A stretch of DNA of 64,000 nucleotides, taken from DASVTR01 sp036387475. GTDB lineage: Bacteria; Acidobacteriota; Blastocatellia; Pyrinomonadales; Pyrinomonadaceae. The stretch is taken from the NCBI GenBank assembly GCA_036387475.1, contig DASVTR010000020.1, positions 186,001-250,000 of the forward strand, given 5' to 3'. Positions 43,745 through 52,350 of the stretch are shown here, in pieces (position 1 is the first letter of the stretch; each line of letters opens with the position of its first letter). The translations under genes were made by a program, and so were the position numbers. Below the pieces are notes generated by a model. That model saw only the letters and a list, made by a program, of their open reading frames with translations, did not search any database and was not told the origin of the DNA.

Positions 43745-44194
43745 ATGAAGCCAAGATATATCGCGATAAGGATGCTGCTCGTCAAGTTGTGCGTTTGTCT
43801 CTGCGTGTCGGCTGCTCTGGTTGGCTGCGTGAATAATGCAAACGTGCAGAGTACGGACAATCGCTCGGCGTCGCGCGGCGGCGAGAGCAGGGCTGAGGAA
43901 GTCTGTCGTAGATACGCGTCATGCGGCTGCCAGTCATTTGATGATTGCATGTCGCAGATTGGCAGCGACCCTGCGATAGATCAGCCCGGCATAGGCGATT
44001 GCATGCTGAAGTCGAGTTGTCAGAGTTTGTGCGCGGGTCGTCCGGACGGTTGTCCGAAAACAGGCACGGGCGCAGGGAATCCTGGAGGCGGACAGCAGAG
44101 ATCGAATTGCTCCGCGATTCCTTGCAGCAAGAACTCCGACTGCCCTTCGGATTGCTACGGAGGCTGCGACGGTGTTATCTGCTACTCGTTCTGA
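43745..44194 (+). CDS. Cysteine-rich lipoprotein
   Basis: About 149 residues. A lipobox (VSAALVGC) follows a hydrophobic N-terminus, so the protein is lipid-anchored. The mature part holds about 15 cysteines arranged in short pairs (CRRYASCGCQSFDDC, CMLKSSCQSLC, CSAIPCSKNSDCPSDC, CDGVIC), suggesting disulfide knots. I do not recognise the family. ATG at 43745 follows a GTG at 43742, with GGAGG upstream at 43733. Confidence 0.72.
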   Translation: MKPRYIAIRMLLVKLCVCLCVSAALVGCVNNANVQSTDNRSASRGGESRAEEVCRRYASCGCQSFDDCMSQIGSDPAIDQPGIGDCMLKSSCQSLCAGRPDGCPKTGTGAGNPGGGQQRSNCSAIPCSKNSDCPSDCYGGCDGVICYSF

Positions 44195-44285
44195 AGAAAG
44201 CCTGTACGTAAAGCAAAATCGGACTGTTGCCCTTCGTCGGAAGCTTGAACATTTGGGGGCGCTCAGGCGTATAATGCTGACGGAA

Positions 44286-44336
44286 GACGCCCGGCAGAAG
44301 CGCGAACCCTGAAGGAAAGCCAATAGCGCAGGCGTC
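44286..44336 (+). promoter_or_regulatory. Possible structured leader upstream of a membrane protein gene
   Basis: GACGCC (44286-44291) can pair with GGCGTC (44331-44336), and GCGC (44300-44303) with GCGC (44326-44329) inside it. The nested stem lies 11 bases before the ATG at 44348. It does not match a riboswitch class I know, so this is only a structural note. Confidence 0.25.
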
Positions 44337-44347
44337 CCAACGGCCAC

Positions 44348-45064
44348 ATGGTCACTGTTCTCGTCACCTCGTTTCTCCTGTTTGCTGCAATCTCCTACGC
44401 TATTTACTGGTGGCAACGCAGTTCGTCTAACGAAAATTCGGAGCGCATTTTGCCGCCGTCACGCATGGGCGGCCTCTTTGGCGAATTGAGTCCCGCTGAC
44501 GAAGCCGCACTCTTAGCAGCCGAAAAGGAAGCAAACAGGTCAGCACATCGCGCCGCTCTGCTGGCACGCGCCGTAGAGGGCGACAAAAAAGCCCTGGACG
44601 AAGCGCAGGCTACGGATGACGCGGGACTATATGACGAAGTGCTGAACGCGCTGGCCAAGCAAGCAAGCACTGACCAGAGCTTGCTGTCGCTTGTCTCTTA
44701 CGTCGCAAGAAACGACCTTTTACGCGTCAATCCAAAGCTGGCCGAAAAGTTTATCGAAAGCTGGAAGCGCTCGCCCGACCGCAACACTACGGCCAAGATG
44801 CTGCACGTCGCCGCGCTCTCAGGCGATGCGTCCGTTTACCAGCGCGCAATTGAAACAGCCGCGCAATTTCTGCGTGAAGGGCGTGTGCCGTCGCTCGATG
44901 CAGACGAGTTGCGCCAGCTCGCAGAGAGTGAATACTGGATACTGCCCGCCGAGAGCAGAAACTCCGGCGCGGGCTTTGTCTTAAAACAACAACTGGCGCG
45001 TCTTCGCCGTGAATTGATGGCATCAACTAATAGTCGTCAATCGTCAACCGTCAACGAGCAATAG
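44348..45064 (+). CDS. Membrane-anchored hypothetical protein
   Basis: A 238-residue protein with one N-terminal membrane helix (TVLVTSFLLFAAISYAIYWW) and a soluble alpha-helical, alanine-rich rest (LLARAVEGDKKALDEAQATD) that resembles TPR or Sel1-like solenoids without a clear motif. It probably works with the SPFH protein downstream (68 bases away, same strand). The last residues (STNSRQSSTVNEQ) are encoded by the left arm of a fold-back repeat. Confidence 0.7.
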   Translation: MVTVLVTSFLLFAAISYAIYWWQRSSSNENSERILPPSRMGGLFGELSPADEAALLAAEKEANRSAHRAALLARAVEGDKKALDEAQATDDAGLYDEVLNALAKQASTDQSLLSLVSYVARNDLLRVNPKLAEKFIESWKRSPDRNTTAKMLHVAALSGDASVYQRAIETAAQFLREGRVPSLDADELRQLAESEYWILPAESRNSGAGFVLKQQLARLRRELMASTNSRQSSTVNEQ

Positions 45065-45112
45065 AAAGAAGCGTCTTTCTATTCACCGTTAACGATTGAC
45101 GATTCACGATCC
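45034..45112. repeat. Heptad fold-back repeat (GTCAATC type) overlapping a gene end
   Basis: The left arm (45034-45064) has GTCAATC, GTCAACC and GTCAACG words and contains the last ten codons and stop of the upstream gene. The right arm (45079-45112) reads CTATTCACCGTTAACGATTG and onward. Confidence 0.82.
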
Positions 45113-45132
45113 ACCCTTTTAAGAGGACTACC

Positions 45133-47328
45133 ATGAGCGAAACAGACATCACAACTTTCATCCCCTATCTCATCGTCGGCGCGATTCTCCTAATCGTGCT
45201 GCTCGTGATCCTGACACGTATCTTCGTCAACGTCGGCGCGAAAGAGATAGCGATTAAAGAGCGGCGCTACTTTGGCCGCAAGATGCCGCCCGGACGCGTC
45301 GTCGCCACCGAAGGCGAAGTCGGCATTCAGGCAGACGTGTTAAAGCCGGGCCTGCATCTCATCAAGTTTCCGTTTGAGAAGGTGGTACGCAAAGTGCCGC
45401 TCATCGAAGTAGGCTCAGACGAACTAGGCGTGATCGAAGCGGTTGACGGCGAGCCGATGCTGCCCGGCAGCATCTTTGCCCCAGACCGCGCGCAGAACGC
45501 GCACAACAATTTCCAGGACCCGATTGCTTTCATCAAGCAGGGCGGCGTCAAAGGTATCCAATTGCGCACGCTGCCGCCGGGCCTGTGGCCGATTCACCCA
45601 TACCTGTTCCGCGTTTCAGTAACGAAGGTAACGGTCGTCCCGCCGGGCAAGGTCGGCGTTGTGACGGCAGCCGACGGCGCACCGCTCGACGCGGGCCGAC
45701 TGCACGGCAGGGCCATCGAAGGCCACGTCAACTTTCAGAACGCAGAGCAGTTCGTTAGCTCCGGCGGGCAGAAAGGGCCGCAGGTCGAAATCCTGACGCC
45801 CGGCACGTATCGTATTCTGACGAATTCCGTCGACATTGATAACAACAATGCCGTCAAGCCGGGCCTCTTTACCGTCCGCTTGTTTGATGCGACCGTGATT
45901 GACGAAAACGTCATCGGCCTCGTCGAAGCTTTAGACGGCGCACCCCTTGACCCGCGTGATTACGTCGCCACGCCCGTCAAAGGCCACGACAATTTTCAGG
46001 ACTGCAACGAGTTTATCACCGGCGGCGGACAGCGCGGGCCGCAGAAAGACATACTGCTGCCCGGCACTTACTACATCAACCCGCTCGTCTTCAAAGTGAT
46101 TCCTGAGACGGCCAAGGAAGTTAAGCCGGGCGAGGTCGCCGTCATCGTCTCCAACATCGGCAAAGACCCCGGCGAAGAAGTGCGCCGTTCGATGGCCGCC
46201 AAAGTGCGCGAGAGGATGGAGCGCGAAGAGCAGGCGCACGTCGAACAGGCCGCCGCGCGTCTTGACAAGCTTTCGGATGAAAACCGTAACGTCTCGGAGA
46301 TTCAGGAAGACCTGCTCTCCGGCGACCCTGCGGATCGTCGTCTCGACGAAGGCGCGCACGAAGCTTACGTCGTGCCGGAAGGATTCAGAGGAATTCAGGA
46401 GACTGTTGTTGGGCCGGGACGTTATTACCTGAACACGCTTGCCCTGAGTCCCATCGTTATCCCAACGACCAACCAGACCGTAGAGTGGACGGCGGGCGAA
46501 GTCAATCAATCGTTCAATCCGTTTGAGGTCATCTCGAAAGACGGTTTCACGATGCAACTCGAAGTGCGCGTCGTCTTTCGCGTCAAGCCCGAAGATGCGC
46601 CCTTCATGGTTGCCAAAATCGGCTCGATTGACAAGCTGATTCAGAACGTGATGCACCCGCTGATTGACTCTATCTTCCGTAATCAGGCTTCCGAAAGCTC
46701 TGCGATGGCCTACTTGCAGAATCGACACGAAGAGCAGGAACGGGCCGAAGCACGCGTCCGCGCGCATCTGCTGAAGTATCACGTTGACGTGGTTAACGTT
46801 CTCATCTGCCACATACACCTGCCTGCGGAGTTGATGAAAACGCAGACCGAAAAGATTCTCGCGGAGCAGCGGCAGAACATGTACGACGCACAACGCGAGG
46901 CCGAAGAGAAGCGCATTCAACTGGCACGCATCAGCGCGCAGGCCGACAACCAGAAAGACCTGATGGCTGCGACCGTCGGCGTTGACATCGCTGGCAAACG
47001 CTCAGAACAGCGCAAGGCCGAAGCCGATGGTGAAGCGCACTACATTCTCGCCACAGGCAAGGCCGAAGCCGAGAAGGTGCGACTGATGGGCGAGGCGCAG
47101 GGCGTCGCTTATCACGAACAGGTCAACGCGCTCGGCGCACAGGGCGTCGCGCTCATCGAGACCTTGAGAGTAATCGGCGATAAAGGCGTCCGCATCACGC
47201 CAGACGTGATGGCATCGGGCGGCACGGGCGACGGCGGAGGCGGCATCGGCACATTGCTATTGCTCAACCTCTTCAAAGACCGCTTGAACCTGCCGGGCGA
47301 AAACGGCTCGAAGGCGACCGTCAAGTAA
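45133..47328 (+). CDS. SPFH/band-7 (flotillin-like) protein with vault-like repeats
   Basis: A 731-residue protein. An N-terminal membrane helix (YLIVGAILLIVLLVILTRIF) is followed by about three to five tandem beta repeats of roughly 95 residues (residues 60-330), each with a GxNFQD-x6-F-x3-GGQKGPQ-x6-PGTYxI pattern. An SPFH domain (about 410-590, VSKDGFTMQLEVRVVFRVKP) and a long coiled coil (about 590-690, AEQRQNMYDAQREAEEKRIQ) complete it. SPFH proteins scaffold membrane microdomains. The repeats recall those of the major vault protein, whose shoulder is also an SPFH fold; that link is inference. A strong terminator follows. Confidence 0.87.
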   Translation: MSETDITTFIPYLIVGAILLIVLLVILTRIFVNVGAKEIAIKERRYFGRKMPPGRVVATEGEVGIQADVLKPGLHLIKFPFEKVVRKVPLIEVGSDELGVIEAVDGEPMLPGSIFAPDRAQNAHNNFQDPIAFIKQGGVKGIQLRTLPPGLWPIHPYLFRVSVTKVTVVPPGKVGVVTAADGAPLDAGRLHGRAIEGHVNFQNAEQFVSSGGQKGPQVEILTPGTYRILTNSVDIDNNNAVKPGLFTVRLFDATVIDENVIGLVEALDGAPLDPRDYVATPVKGHDNFQDCNEFITGGGQRGPQKDILLPGTYYINPLVFKVIPETAKEVKPGEVAVIVSNIGKDPGEEVRRSMAAKVRERMEREEQAHVEQAAARLDKLSDENRNVSEIQEDLLSGDPADRRLDEGAHEAYVVPEGFRGIQETVVGPGRYYLNTLALSPIVIPTTNQTVEWTAGEVNQSFNPFEVISKDGFTMQLEVRVVFRVKPEDAPFMVAKIGSIDKLIQNVMHPLIDSIFRNQASESSAMAYLQNRHEEQERAEARVRAHLLKYHVDVVNVLICHIHLPAELMKTQTEKILAEQRQNMYDAQREAEEKRIQLARISAQADNQKDLMAATVGVDIAGKRSEQRKAEADGEAHYILATGKAEAEKVRLMGEAQGVAYHEQVNALGAQGVALIETLRVIGDKGVRITPDVMASGGTGDGGGGIGTLLLLNLFKDRLNLPGENGSKATVK

Positions 47329-47348
47329 GCGGGGAATAGTTAACGCAA

Positions 47349-47398
47349 GCACAATCGGCTGCTCTCCACTGAGCAGCCGATTGTGCTTTCTGCGTCTT
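47349..47398. terminator. Rho-independent terminator after the SPFH gene
   Basis: A perfect 16-bp stem, GCACAATCGGCTGCTC (47349-47364) with its complement (47371-47386), has a six-base loop and is followed by a T-rich tail. It sits between convergent genes. Confidence 0.88.
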
Positions 47399-47442
47399 TT
47401 GAGATTTCCGATGAACGTTGATTGAGCTACAGCAGCTACGAA

Positions 47443-47922
47443 CTATTTTTTCTCCGGCTTGAGTTCCCACAAGACATTAACGATTACCCAGCGGCCATTG
47501 AACCTAGCCATGTGCAGATAGTCTATCCAAGCGCCCGCGACGACCTTAACGCTGGCCGCTCCCTCATAGACATCCAGAATAGTGACATCCTTCTGCTGCT
47601 TATCTTTCGGGGTTTTAGTTCCGCCGCCCATTCTCGTTCCCTGCACCAGCGACAGGGCGCTCATTTGATTGAGCCTGCTTCTGCCTGTTTGCGGATGTGT
47701 CTCCACTATTCTTTTCGCCAACTCAGGATGAAGCGCTCGCTCCATGCGTTCGGCGTTTCCTTCGTACCAGCCTTCGATGTAATCCAGAGCGGTTTGTTTA
47801 ATCGCCGCTGCATCGGCGGCAGGCACAGAAGAAGAAGGCGAAGAGTTTTGCGCGCTCGTCTCCGTGCAAGTGTAGATGAATAGAAAAAGCGCGAGCAGAA
47901 TTAAGACACTATTTTTTCTCAC
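47443..47922 (-). CDS. Secreted putative lumazine-binding/NTF2-like protein
   Basis: About 159 residues. A signal peptide (NSVLILLALFLFIYTCTETS) is followed by an NTF2-like domain: AIKQTALDYIEGWYEGNAER, LHPELAKRIVE, VTILDVYEGAASVKVVAGAW and MARFNGRWVIVNVLWEL. The pattern fits the putative lumazine-binding family, whose function is unproven. GTG at 47922 is chosen because AAAGGAG lies six bases upstream; the frame continues further upstream through an ATG at 47940. Confidence 0.75.
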   Translation of the reverse strand: MRKNSVLILLALFLFIYTCTETSAQNSSPSSSVPAADAAAIKQTALDYIEGWYEGNAERMERALHPELAKRIVETHPQTGRSRLNQMSALSLVQGTRMGGGTKTPKDKQQKDVTILDVYEGAASVKVVAGAWIDYLHMARFNGRWVIVNVLWELKPEKK

Positions 47923-48046
47923 TGGAAACTCCTTTTGCATGTGTGGACTTACTGAATAACTATTTAATCGTGTTGACTTATCGAGCTTATTTGAGCAACT
48001 ACTCAAGAGCGGCTTCTTCAAAAACACTCAGGTTGGCCCAGGCGGA

Positions 48047-49186
48047 TTACTGAAGCACGATGTCGGCTATCTGGGCGGCAAGCGTTCCCAAGCCCAATCT
48101 TCCGCCGCCTTCAAGGTTCGTCAACAGCACCAGAGCGAAGCGTTCCTTCGGCAGAATGTAGAGGTCTGTGGTTGCACCTTGTTGTGCTCCGCCATGCCAG
48201 ACCGAGCCTCTTCTTCCTTCCTGCCTATCAATAAACCAGCCCAGCCCGTAGTTCGTTTCTTTCCCGTCGCGCGTTTTCTGTCGCGTCGTCATCTGACTGA
48301 AAGTCTCCTGCTTCACCAACGCACCGTTCTGCACAGCGACGGCAAACTTCGCCAAATCTTCGACCGATGCGCAGAGACCTCCGCCCGGTATCTTGTAGCT
48401 CGTATCGTCAAGGGCGCGATTGCGCAGCGCCCCGGCGGTTGTTTTTCCATACCCTTGGGCGCGGTTGGGGATGATGTCGAACACGTCGTCTGCGCGAGCC
48501 GTGTTCATCCCGGCAAGCTTGAAGACATTCTCGCGCACATAGTCCACGTAGGCCATGCCCGAAGCGCCTTCGATGACGCAGCCGAGCAACGTGTAGCCGA
48601 AAGTGGTATACGTCATTTTCGTTCCCGGCTCGTGGTCGAGCGCGTCGTCTTTGAACAGGCTGAGCGCTTCGGTCAGGCTCGCGTAGTGGCGCGTGGTTTC
48701 AACTTCATCGGCACGGTAGTGGCGCACGCCGCTCAGGTGTCCTAGAAGTTGCCGCGCGGTGATGGGCCACTGTTTCTGCGGAAACGCAGGGCAATACTTC
48801 TGCACGGGTGCGTCCAAATCAAGCTTGCCGCGCTCTGCGAGTTGCATAGCGGCGATGGCAGTAATCGGTTTGGAGACAGAAGCGAGGCGATAGACGGTTG
48901 AAGACTTGGCCGGAGCGAAGTGTTCCATGTTCGCCATGCCGTAGCCGCGTTGAAAGCGCGGCTGGTTGTCCGTAACGATGGCGACGGAAATGCCCGGCAC
49001 ATTGTTGCGCGACATAAACGTCGAAATAGCCGCTTCGACTTTCGCAATCTTGTCGGCGGGCAAGCCGTTGATTGCTTGCGCCGCCGCAGGCATCGCAAGT
49101 GTGGAGACAACCAGCAGCGCAGCGCACAGCAGTTGAGGCATCGCTGTTCGGAGTGGCTTCCTCATATTATTTTCATCTATAGGCAT
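48047..49186 (-). CDS. Class C beta-lactamase-fold serine hydrolase
   Basis: A 379-residue exported hydrolase. The signal peptide is LLCAALLVVSTLAMPAAA. The SxxK catalytic pair is in YRLASVSKPITAIAA, the second motif is YTTFGYTLLG (Tyr-x-x/Asn position), and WHGGAQQG supplies the HxG motif. Such enzymes act as esterases, D-aminopeptidases or penicillin-binding relatives, and the substrate is unknown. It lies 19 bases upstream of the lumazine-binding-like frame on the same strand. ATG at 49165 is an alternative start. Confidence 0.87.
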   Translation of the reverse strand: MPIDENNMRKPLRTAMPQLLCAALLVVSTLAMPAAAQAINGLPADKIAKVEAAISTFMSRNNVPGISVAIVTDNQPRFQRGYGMANMEHFAPAKSSTVYRLASVSKPITAIAAMQLAERGKLDLDAPVQKYCPAFPQKQWPITARQLLGHLSGVRHYRADEVETTRHYASLTEALSLFKDDALDHEPGTKMTYTTFGYTLLGCVIEGASGMAYVDYVRENVFKLAGMNTARADDVFDIIPNRAQGYGKTTAGALRNRALDDTSYKIPGGGLCASVEDLAKFAVAVQNGALVKQETFSQMTTRQKTRDGKETNYGLGWFIDRQEGRRGSVWHGGAQQGATTDLYILPKERFALVLLTNLEGGGRLGLGTLAAQIADIVLQ

Positions 49187-49237
49187 GGACGTTGAGAGAA
49201 TCGGCTATCGAATTGGCTGCGATGAAGCGTGCGGCGA

Positions 49238-49753
49238 TTAGTTGTAAATGTCAACGTGAATCTTGTAAGCGCCGTCGGGCTTGCGCTTCCAGATGACGAC
49301 AAAGTCGCACACGTAAGTTCGTTCAGCGCCGCCGTCATCAATCGTCGTGAGCGAAGACTTTCCGATTTGATACACCGTCTCTTTGTCGCCGCCAAGCTCT
49401 ATCACTTCCAGCTTCCAGTCCCTGGCATTCTTAATGCTCGTCCAGTAGCGGTCAATGGCTTCGCGTCCCTGAATCTTTCGCCCGCGATGAGAAAAGATGG
49501 TCGCATCGTCGGCGTAAAAGCGCGCGACGCCAATCAGGTCGCCGCGCTTGAAGGTTTCCATCATCTGCCGATTGGCGGCGACAATCTGCTCGCGCACGGA
49601 GCCGGGCAGAGAGTCAATACTCTTCAACGGCTGAAGCGCAGTCGAAGCCGTGCCTGGGCGAGACGGCGACGAAGCGTTGCTCTGTGCGATGGCAGAGTAG
49701 TGACAAGCTGCGAAAAGCATCATGAGCAGCGACCAGGTTTTTCGTAAGCGCAT
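49238..49753 (-). CDS. Secreted SnoaL/DUF4440-like protein
   Basis: A 171-residue protein with a signal peptide (TWSLLMMLFAACHYSAIA) and an NTF2-like fold: VAANRQMMETFKRGDLIGVA, FYADDATIFSHRGRKIQGRE, AIDRYWTSIKNARDWKLEVI. The family binds small hydrophobic ligands, and some members are isomerases or cyclases. Here the role is unknown. It is one of four NTF2-like proteins in the right half of the window. Confidence 0.78.
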   Translation of the reverse strand: MRLRKTWSLLMMLFAACHYSAIAQSNASSPSRPGTASTALQPLKSIDSLPGSVREQIVAANRQMMETFKRGDLIGVARFYADDATIFSHRGRKIQGREAIDRYWTSIKNARDWKLEVIELGGDKETVYQIGKSSLTTIDDGGAERTYVCDFVVIWKRKPDGAYKIHVDIYN

Positions 49754-49907
49754 GGCGGCCTCCTGTTTCTTCCGTCAACATCGAAATAGCCTGCACGCGC
49801 ATGATTATGGCTGCATCCCGCGAAGGCGCAAGCGATTTGTGACAGGCGGCTGCTTTCGCGGGAAAAGCGGTCGGCGGAAGATAGAAGTCGGCATGAGCAA
49901 GGAAGCT

Positions 49908-50690
49908 TCAGGGCTTCAACAGCGAGTCCAGATTTTTTCGATAACGACGGCTCGAAGAGAGCTGCGTGCCGTCTTGCAGGACGACCCTGTATTCGCCGTT
50001 AAAAAGAGGCAGCAACTCTTTGATGCGCTCGATGCGAACGAGCGTCGAACGGCGTATGCGAAGGAATCCGGCCTCGTCAAGCTTGCTTTCAATCCCGTCC
50101 ATCGTCTCGCGCAGCAGGTGCGATTCGCCCCCGGCGTGAAGGCGCACATAGTTGCCCTGCGCTTCAATCCAATCAATCTCGCCGACGCTCAGAAAGAAGA
50201 TGCGTCCGGCTTCCTTGATGGCGATTCGTTCGAGGGGCAGCAGTGGCTCGCCGCCGCGCCGTTCGGCCTTGAAGCTTTGCAGTAGCGCGTCCAGACGACG
50301 ATTCAAGTCATCGCTGTCTGGATGCAGGATTTGACGGCGCGCACGGGCGAGAGTTTTTTGAAATCGGTCCCGCTCGAAGGGTTTTAAGAGGTAATCGAGC
50401 GCGCCCGCCTCGAAGGCGCGAATCGCGTGTTCGTCGTAAGCCGTGACGAAGACAATCGCCGGAAGCTGTTCAGCGCCGAGCGCCGCGACAACTCCGAAGC
50501 CGTCAAGCAAGGGCATCTGCACGTCCAGGAAGACCAGATCGGGTTGCTGCTCTTTGATGGCAGTCAGCGCTTCACGACCGTCGCCGCATTCGCCGATGAC
50601 TTCAACGTCTTTTTCTCCCCGCAAGGAGAGGCGAATGCCGCGGCGCGCGACGGGTTCGTCGTCAACTATCAGCGCGCGAATCTTTGCCAA
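49908..50690 (-). CDS. LytTR-family response regulator
   Basis: About 260 residues. The receiver domain (RALIVDDEPVARRGIRLSLR, LVFLDVQMPLLDGFGVV with the phospho-acceptor Asp) is followed by a C-terminal LytTR DNA-binding domain (IDWIEAQGNYVRLHAGGESH, FLRIRRSTLVRIERIKELLP). TTG at 50690 is chosen because GGAG lies nine bases upstream and similarity begins there; the open frame extends to 50780 over the kinase gene. It overlaps the sensor kinase gene by 29 bases, so the two are co-translated. Confidence 0.9.
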   Translation of the reverse strand: MAKIRALIVDDEPVARRGIRLSLRGEKDVEVIGECGDGREALTAIKEQQPDLVFLDVQMPLLDGFGVVAALGAEQLPAIVFVTAYDEHAIRAFEAGALDYLLKPFERDRFQKTLARARRQILHPDSDDLNRRLDALLQSFKAERRGGEPLLPLERIAIKEAGRIFFLSVGEIDWIEAQGNYVRLHAGGESHLLRETMDGIESKLDEAGFLRIRRSTLVRIERIKELLPLFNGEYRVVLQDGTQLSSSRRYRKNLDSLLKP

Positions 50691-51828
50691 CGGACTGTTC
50701 TCCGATCTCCTGCGGCGCGGTGTGGAAAGGAATCGTGACCGTGACCAGCAAGCCGCCGCCGTCCGCCGGAGACATGTCAAAGCGATGAGCGTCGCCGTAG
50801 AGCTTTTTCAGGCGCGCACGCGTATTCGCCAGACCGATGCCCGAACCATTCGGCTTGACGCCGGGGCTGATGCCGCCTCCGTCGTCGCGCACGCGTAGCT
50901 CTATGCTGCCGTTGCGCCTTTCGGCATGAATCTCGATTGTTCCGACGCTTGCGCGCGGCGCAATGCCATGACGAATAGCGTTTTCGACCAGCGGTTGCAG
51001 CAGCAGGTTAGGCACTTGCGCGTCGAGCGAATCAGGGTCAACCTGCCAGAGCACGCGCAAGCGATCATGAAAGCGCGTCTGTTCAATCTCAAGATAGCCG
51101 CGCAAAAATTCCAACTCCTGCTTGAGCGAGACTTCGTGCGCCTCTGTACTCCGCAAGGTCAGTCGCAGCAACTCGCTGAGACGAACAAGCATACGGTTGG
51201 CGGCATCTACATCTTCCTGCATCAGCACGGAAATCGTGTTCAGCGTATTGAAGAGAAAGTGCGGGTGGAGTTGCATTCGCAGCGCGCCGAGTTGCGCCTG
51301 GGCCAACTGCGCCTCCAATTGCGCGGCGTCGAGTTCGAGTTGCGCCGCTCGCCGCTCGCGCTCGCGGTAACGACGATAATAGTCATAAGCATGACTCAGC
51401 CCGACGAGCGACCAGTAGATAATCAGGCTGGTGTGAAACTCCGCGACGAAGAGGCTGCGAAATGATTGCAGCGGCGAAAAAGGTCTGGCCGCATCGCCGA
51501 GCAGCCATTGGTTCAAGAAGACGTAGCTGCCGAGTTGCAGCAGTGAAATGAACACGCTCGCGAGCAGATGCAGCGAAAGATTTTTCAGGTAATGGCCGCG
51601 CTCGATTGGGAAACGGCGCGCGAGCCAGACAATCGGCGGCGTCAGCAGCGCCCAGATGTAAGAGCAGATGAGCCAGACGGCGAGGGCGTGCCCCCAGGGG
51701 ATGGGCCGCCCGGCGTATGCGCTTTGCAGATACGATTGCCCGGTGAAGAACAAAGCGAACAGCGTCCAGCCGCCAAAGAGCAAGCCCCACACGAGCGGGC
51801 GTCGTAGATTACTCGCTTCGCTGTTCAT
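50662..51828 (-). CDS. LytS-type sensor histidine kinase
   Basis: A 388-residue kinase with about four N-terminal membrane helices (PLVWGLLFGGWTLFALFFTG, HALAVWLICSYIWALLTPPI, HLLASVFISLLQLGSYVFLN), a coiled segment, and the His_kinase domain with LRMQLHPHFLFNTLNTISVL carrying the phospho-acceptor His. An HATPase region (LLQPLVENAIRHG, VRDDGGG, GIGLANTRARL) follows. It is the partner of the LytTR regulator. ATG at 51828 is preferred over 51870. Confidence 0.9.
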   Translation of the reverse strand: MNSEASNLRRPLVWGLLFGGWTLFALFFTGQSYLQSAYAGRPIPWGHALAVWLICSYIWALLTPPIVWLARRFPIERGHYLKNLSLHLLASVFISLLQLGSYVFLNQWLLGDAARPFSPLQSFRSLFVAEFHTSLIIYWSLVGLSHAYDYYRRYRERERRAAQLELDAAQLEAQLAQAQLGALRMQLHPHFLFNTLNTISVLMQEDVDAANRMLVRLSELLRLTLRSTEAHEVSLKQELEFLRGYLEIEQTRFHDRLRVLWQVDPDSLDAQVPNLLLQPLVENAIRHGIAPRASVGTIEIHAERRNGSIELRVRDDGGGISPGVKPNGSGIGLANTRARLKKLYGDAHRFDMSPADGGGLLVTVTIPFHTAPQEIGEQSVGKDSRADS

Positions 51829-51935
51829 AAAAACATTTCTCAAGTAGACGCTTCTCTGTCGCGCCGTCAAGCGCAGGCATCATACAGGGCGCTCTTGTAA
51901 TAAGAGAAGCGAATTCGCGTGGCTCTGTGGCTCTC

Positions 51936-52289
51936 TTATTTCGCTTCGACGATTAACAGCGAATTTTTATTACCGCTGCCGTCATCCTCTGTGGCCGCAT
52001 TGCCGGGATCGAGTATCCAGTTGCCGTCGACTACGAATTTGTATTGATACTTTCCCGGAGCTAAATTTATTTTGCAAATCCATTCGTCGCCGCTTTTCGT
52101 AAAGAACGTCTGCGACGGATTCCAGTTGTTGAAAGTTCCGGCCAGCGCGACGGTCTTCGCGTCGGCGTGGCCCACCAGCCTAAACGTAGTGTTGCCCGTC
52201 GTCGAAGGCAAGAGCGTTTTGCGGGCGATGAATGTTTCCGCATCCGAGCCTTGCGCTAGTTTCGGGTCGAGGGCCAGCGCCTTTCTCAT
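51936..52289 (-). CDS. Stand-alone glycogen-binding (CBM48/AMPK-type) domain protein
   Basis: A 117-residue protein. The N-terminal MRKALALDPKLAQG looks like the tail of a TPR, followed by one E-set domain: FRLVGHADAKTVALAGTFNN, WNPSQTFFTKSGDEWICKIN, LAPGKYQYKFVVDGNWILDP. The domain is closely similar to the C-terminus of the serine hydrolase at 60168. No signal peptide is present. It may be the relic of a larger hydrolase that lost its catalytic part, although AAGGA lies before the ATG so translation is possible. Confidence 0.68.
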   Translation of the reverse strand: MRKALALDPKLAQGSDAETFIARKTLLPSTTGNTTFRLVGHADAKTVALAGTFNNWNPSQTFFTKSGDEWICKINLAPGKYQYKFVVDGNWILDPGNAATEDDGSGNKNSLLIVEAK

Positions 52290-52350
52290 ATTGGCTGTTT
52301 CCTTTCAGCGGTCGTGCGCGGGGCGGGCGACATCTCTTTGAAGGCCAATT

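Noticed and set aside
44286..44336. Riboswitch upstream of the membrane protein gene
   Set aside because: The nested stem does not fit the conserved cores of the glycine, c-di-GMP, SAM, TPP or fluoride classes that I compared it with. It is kept only as a structural note.
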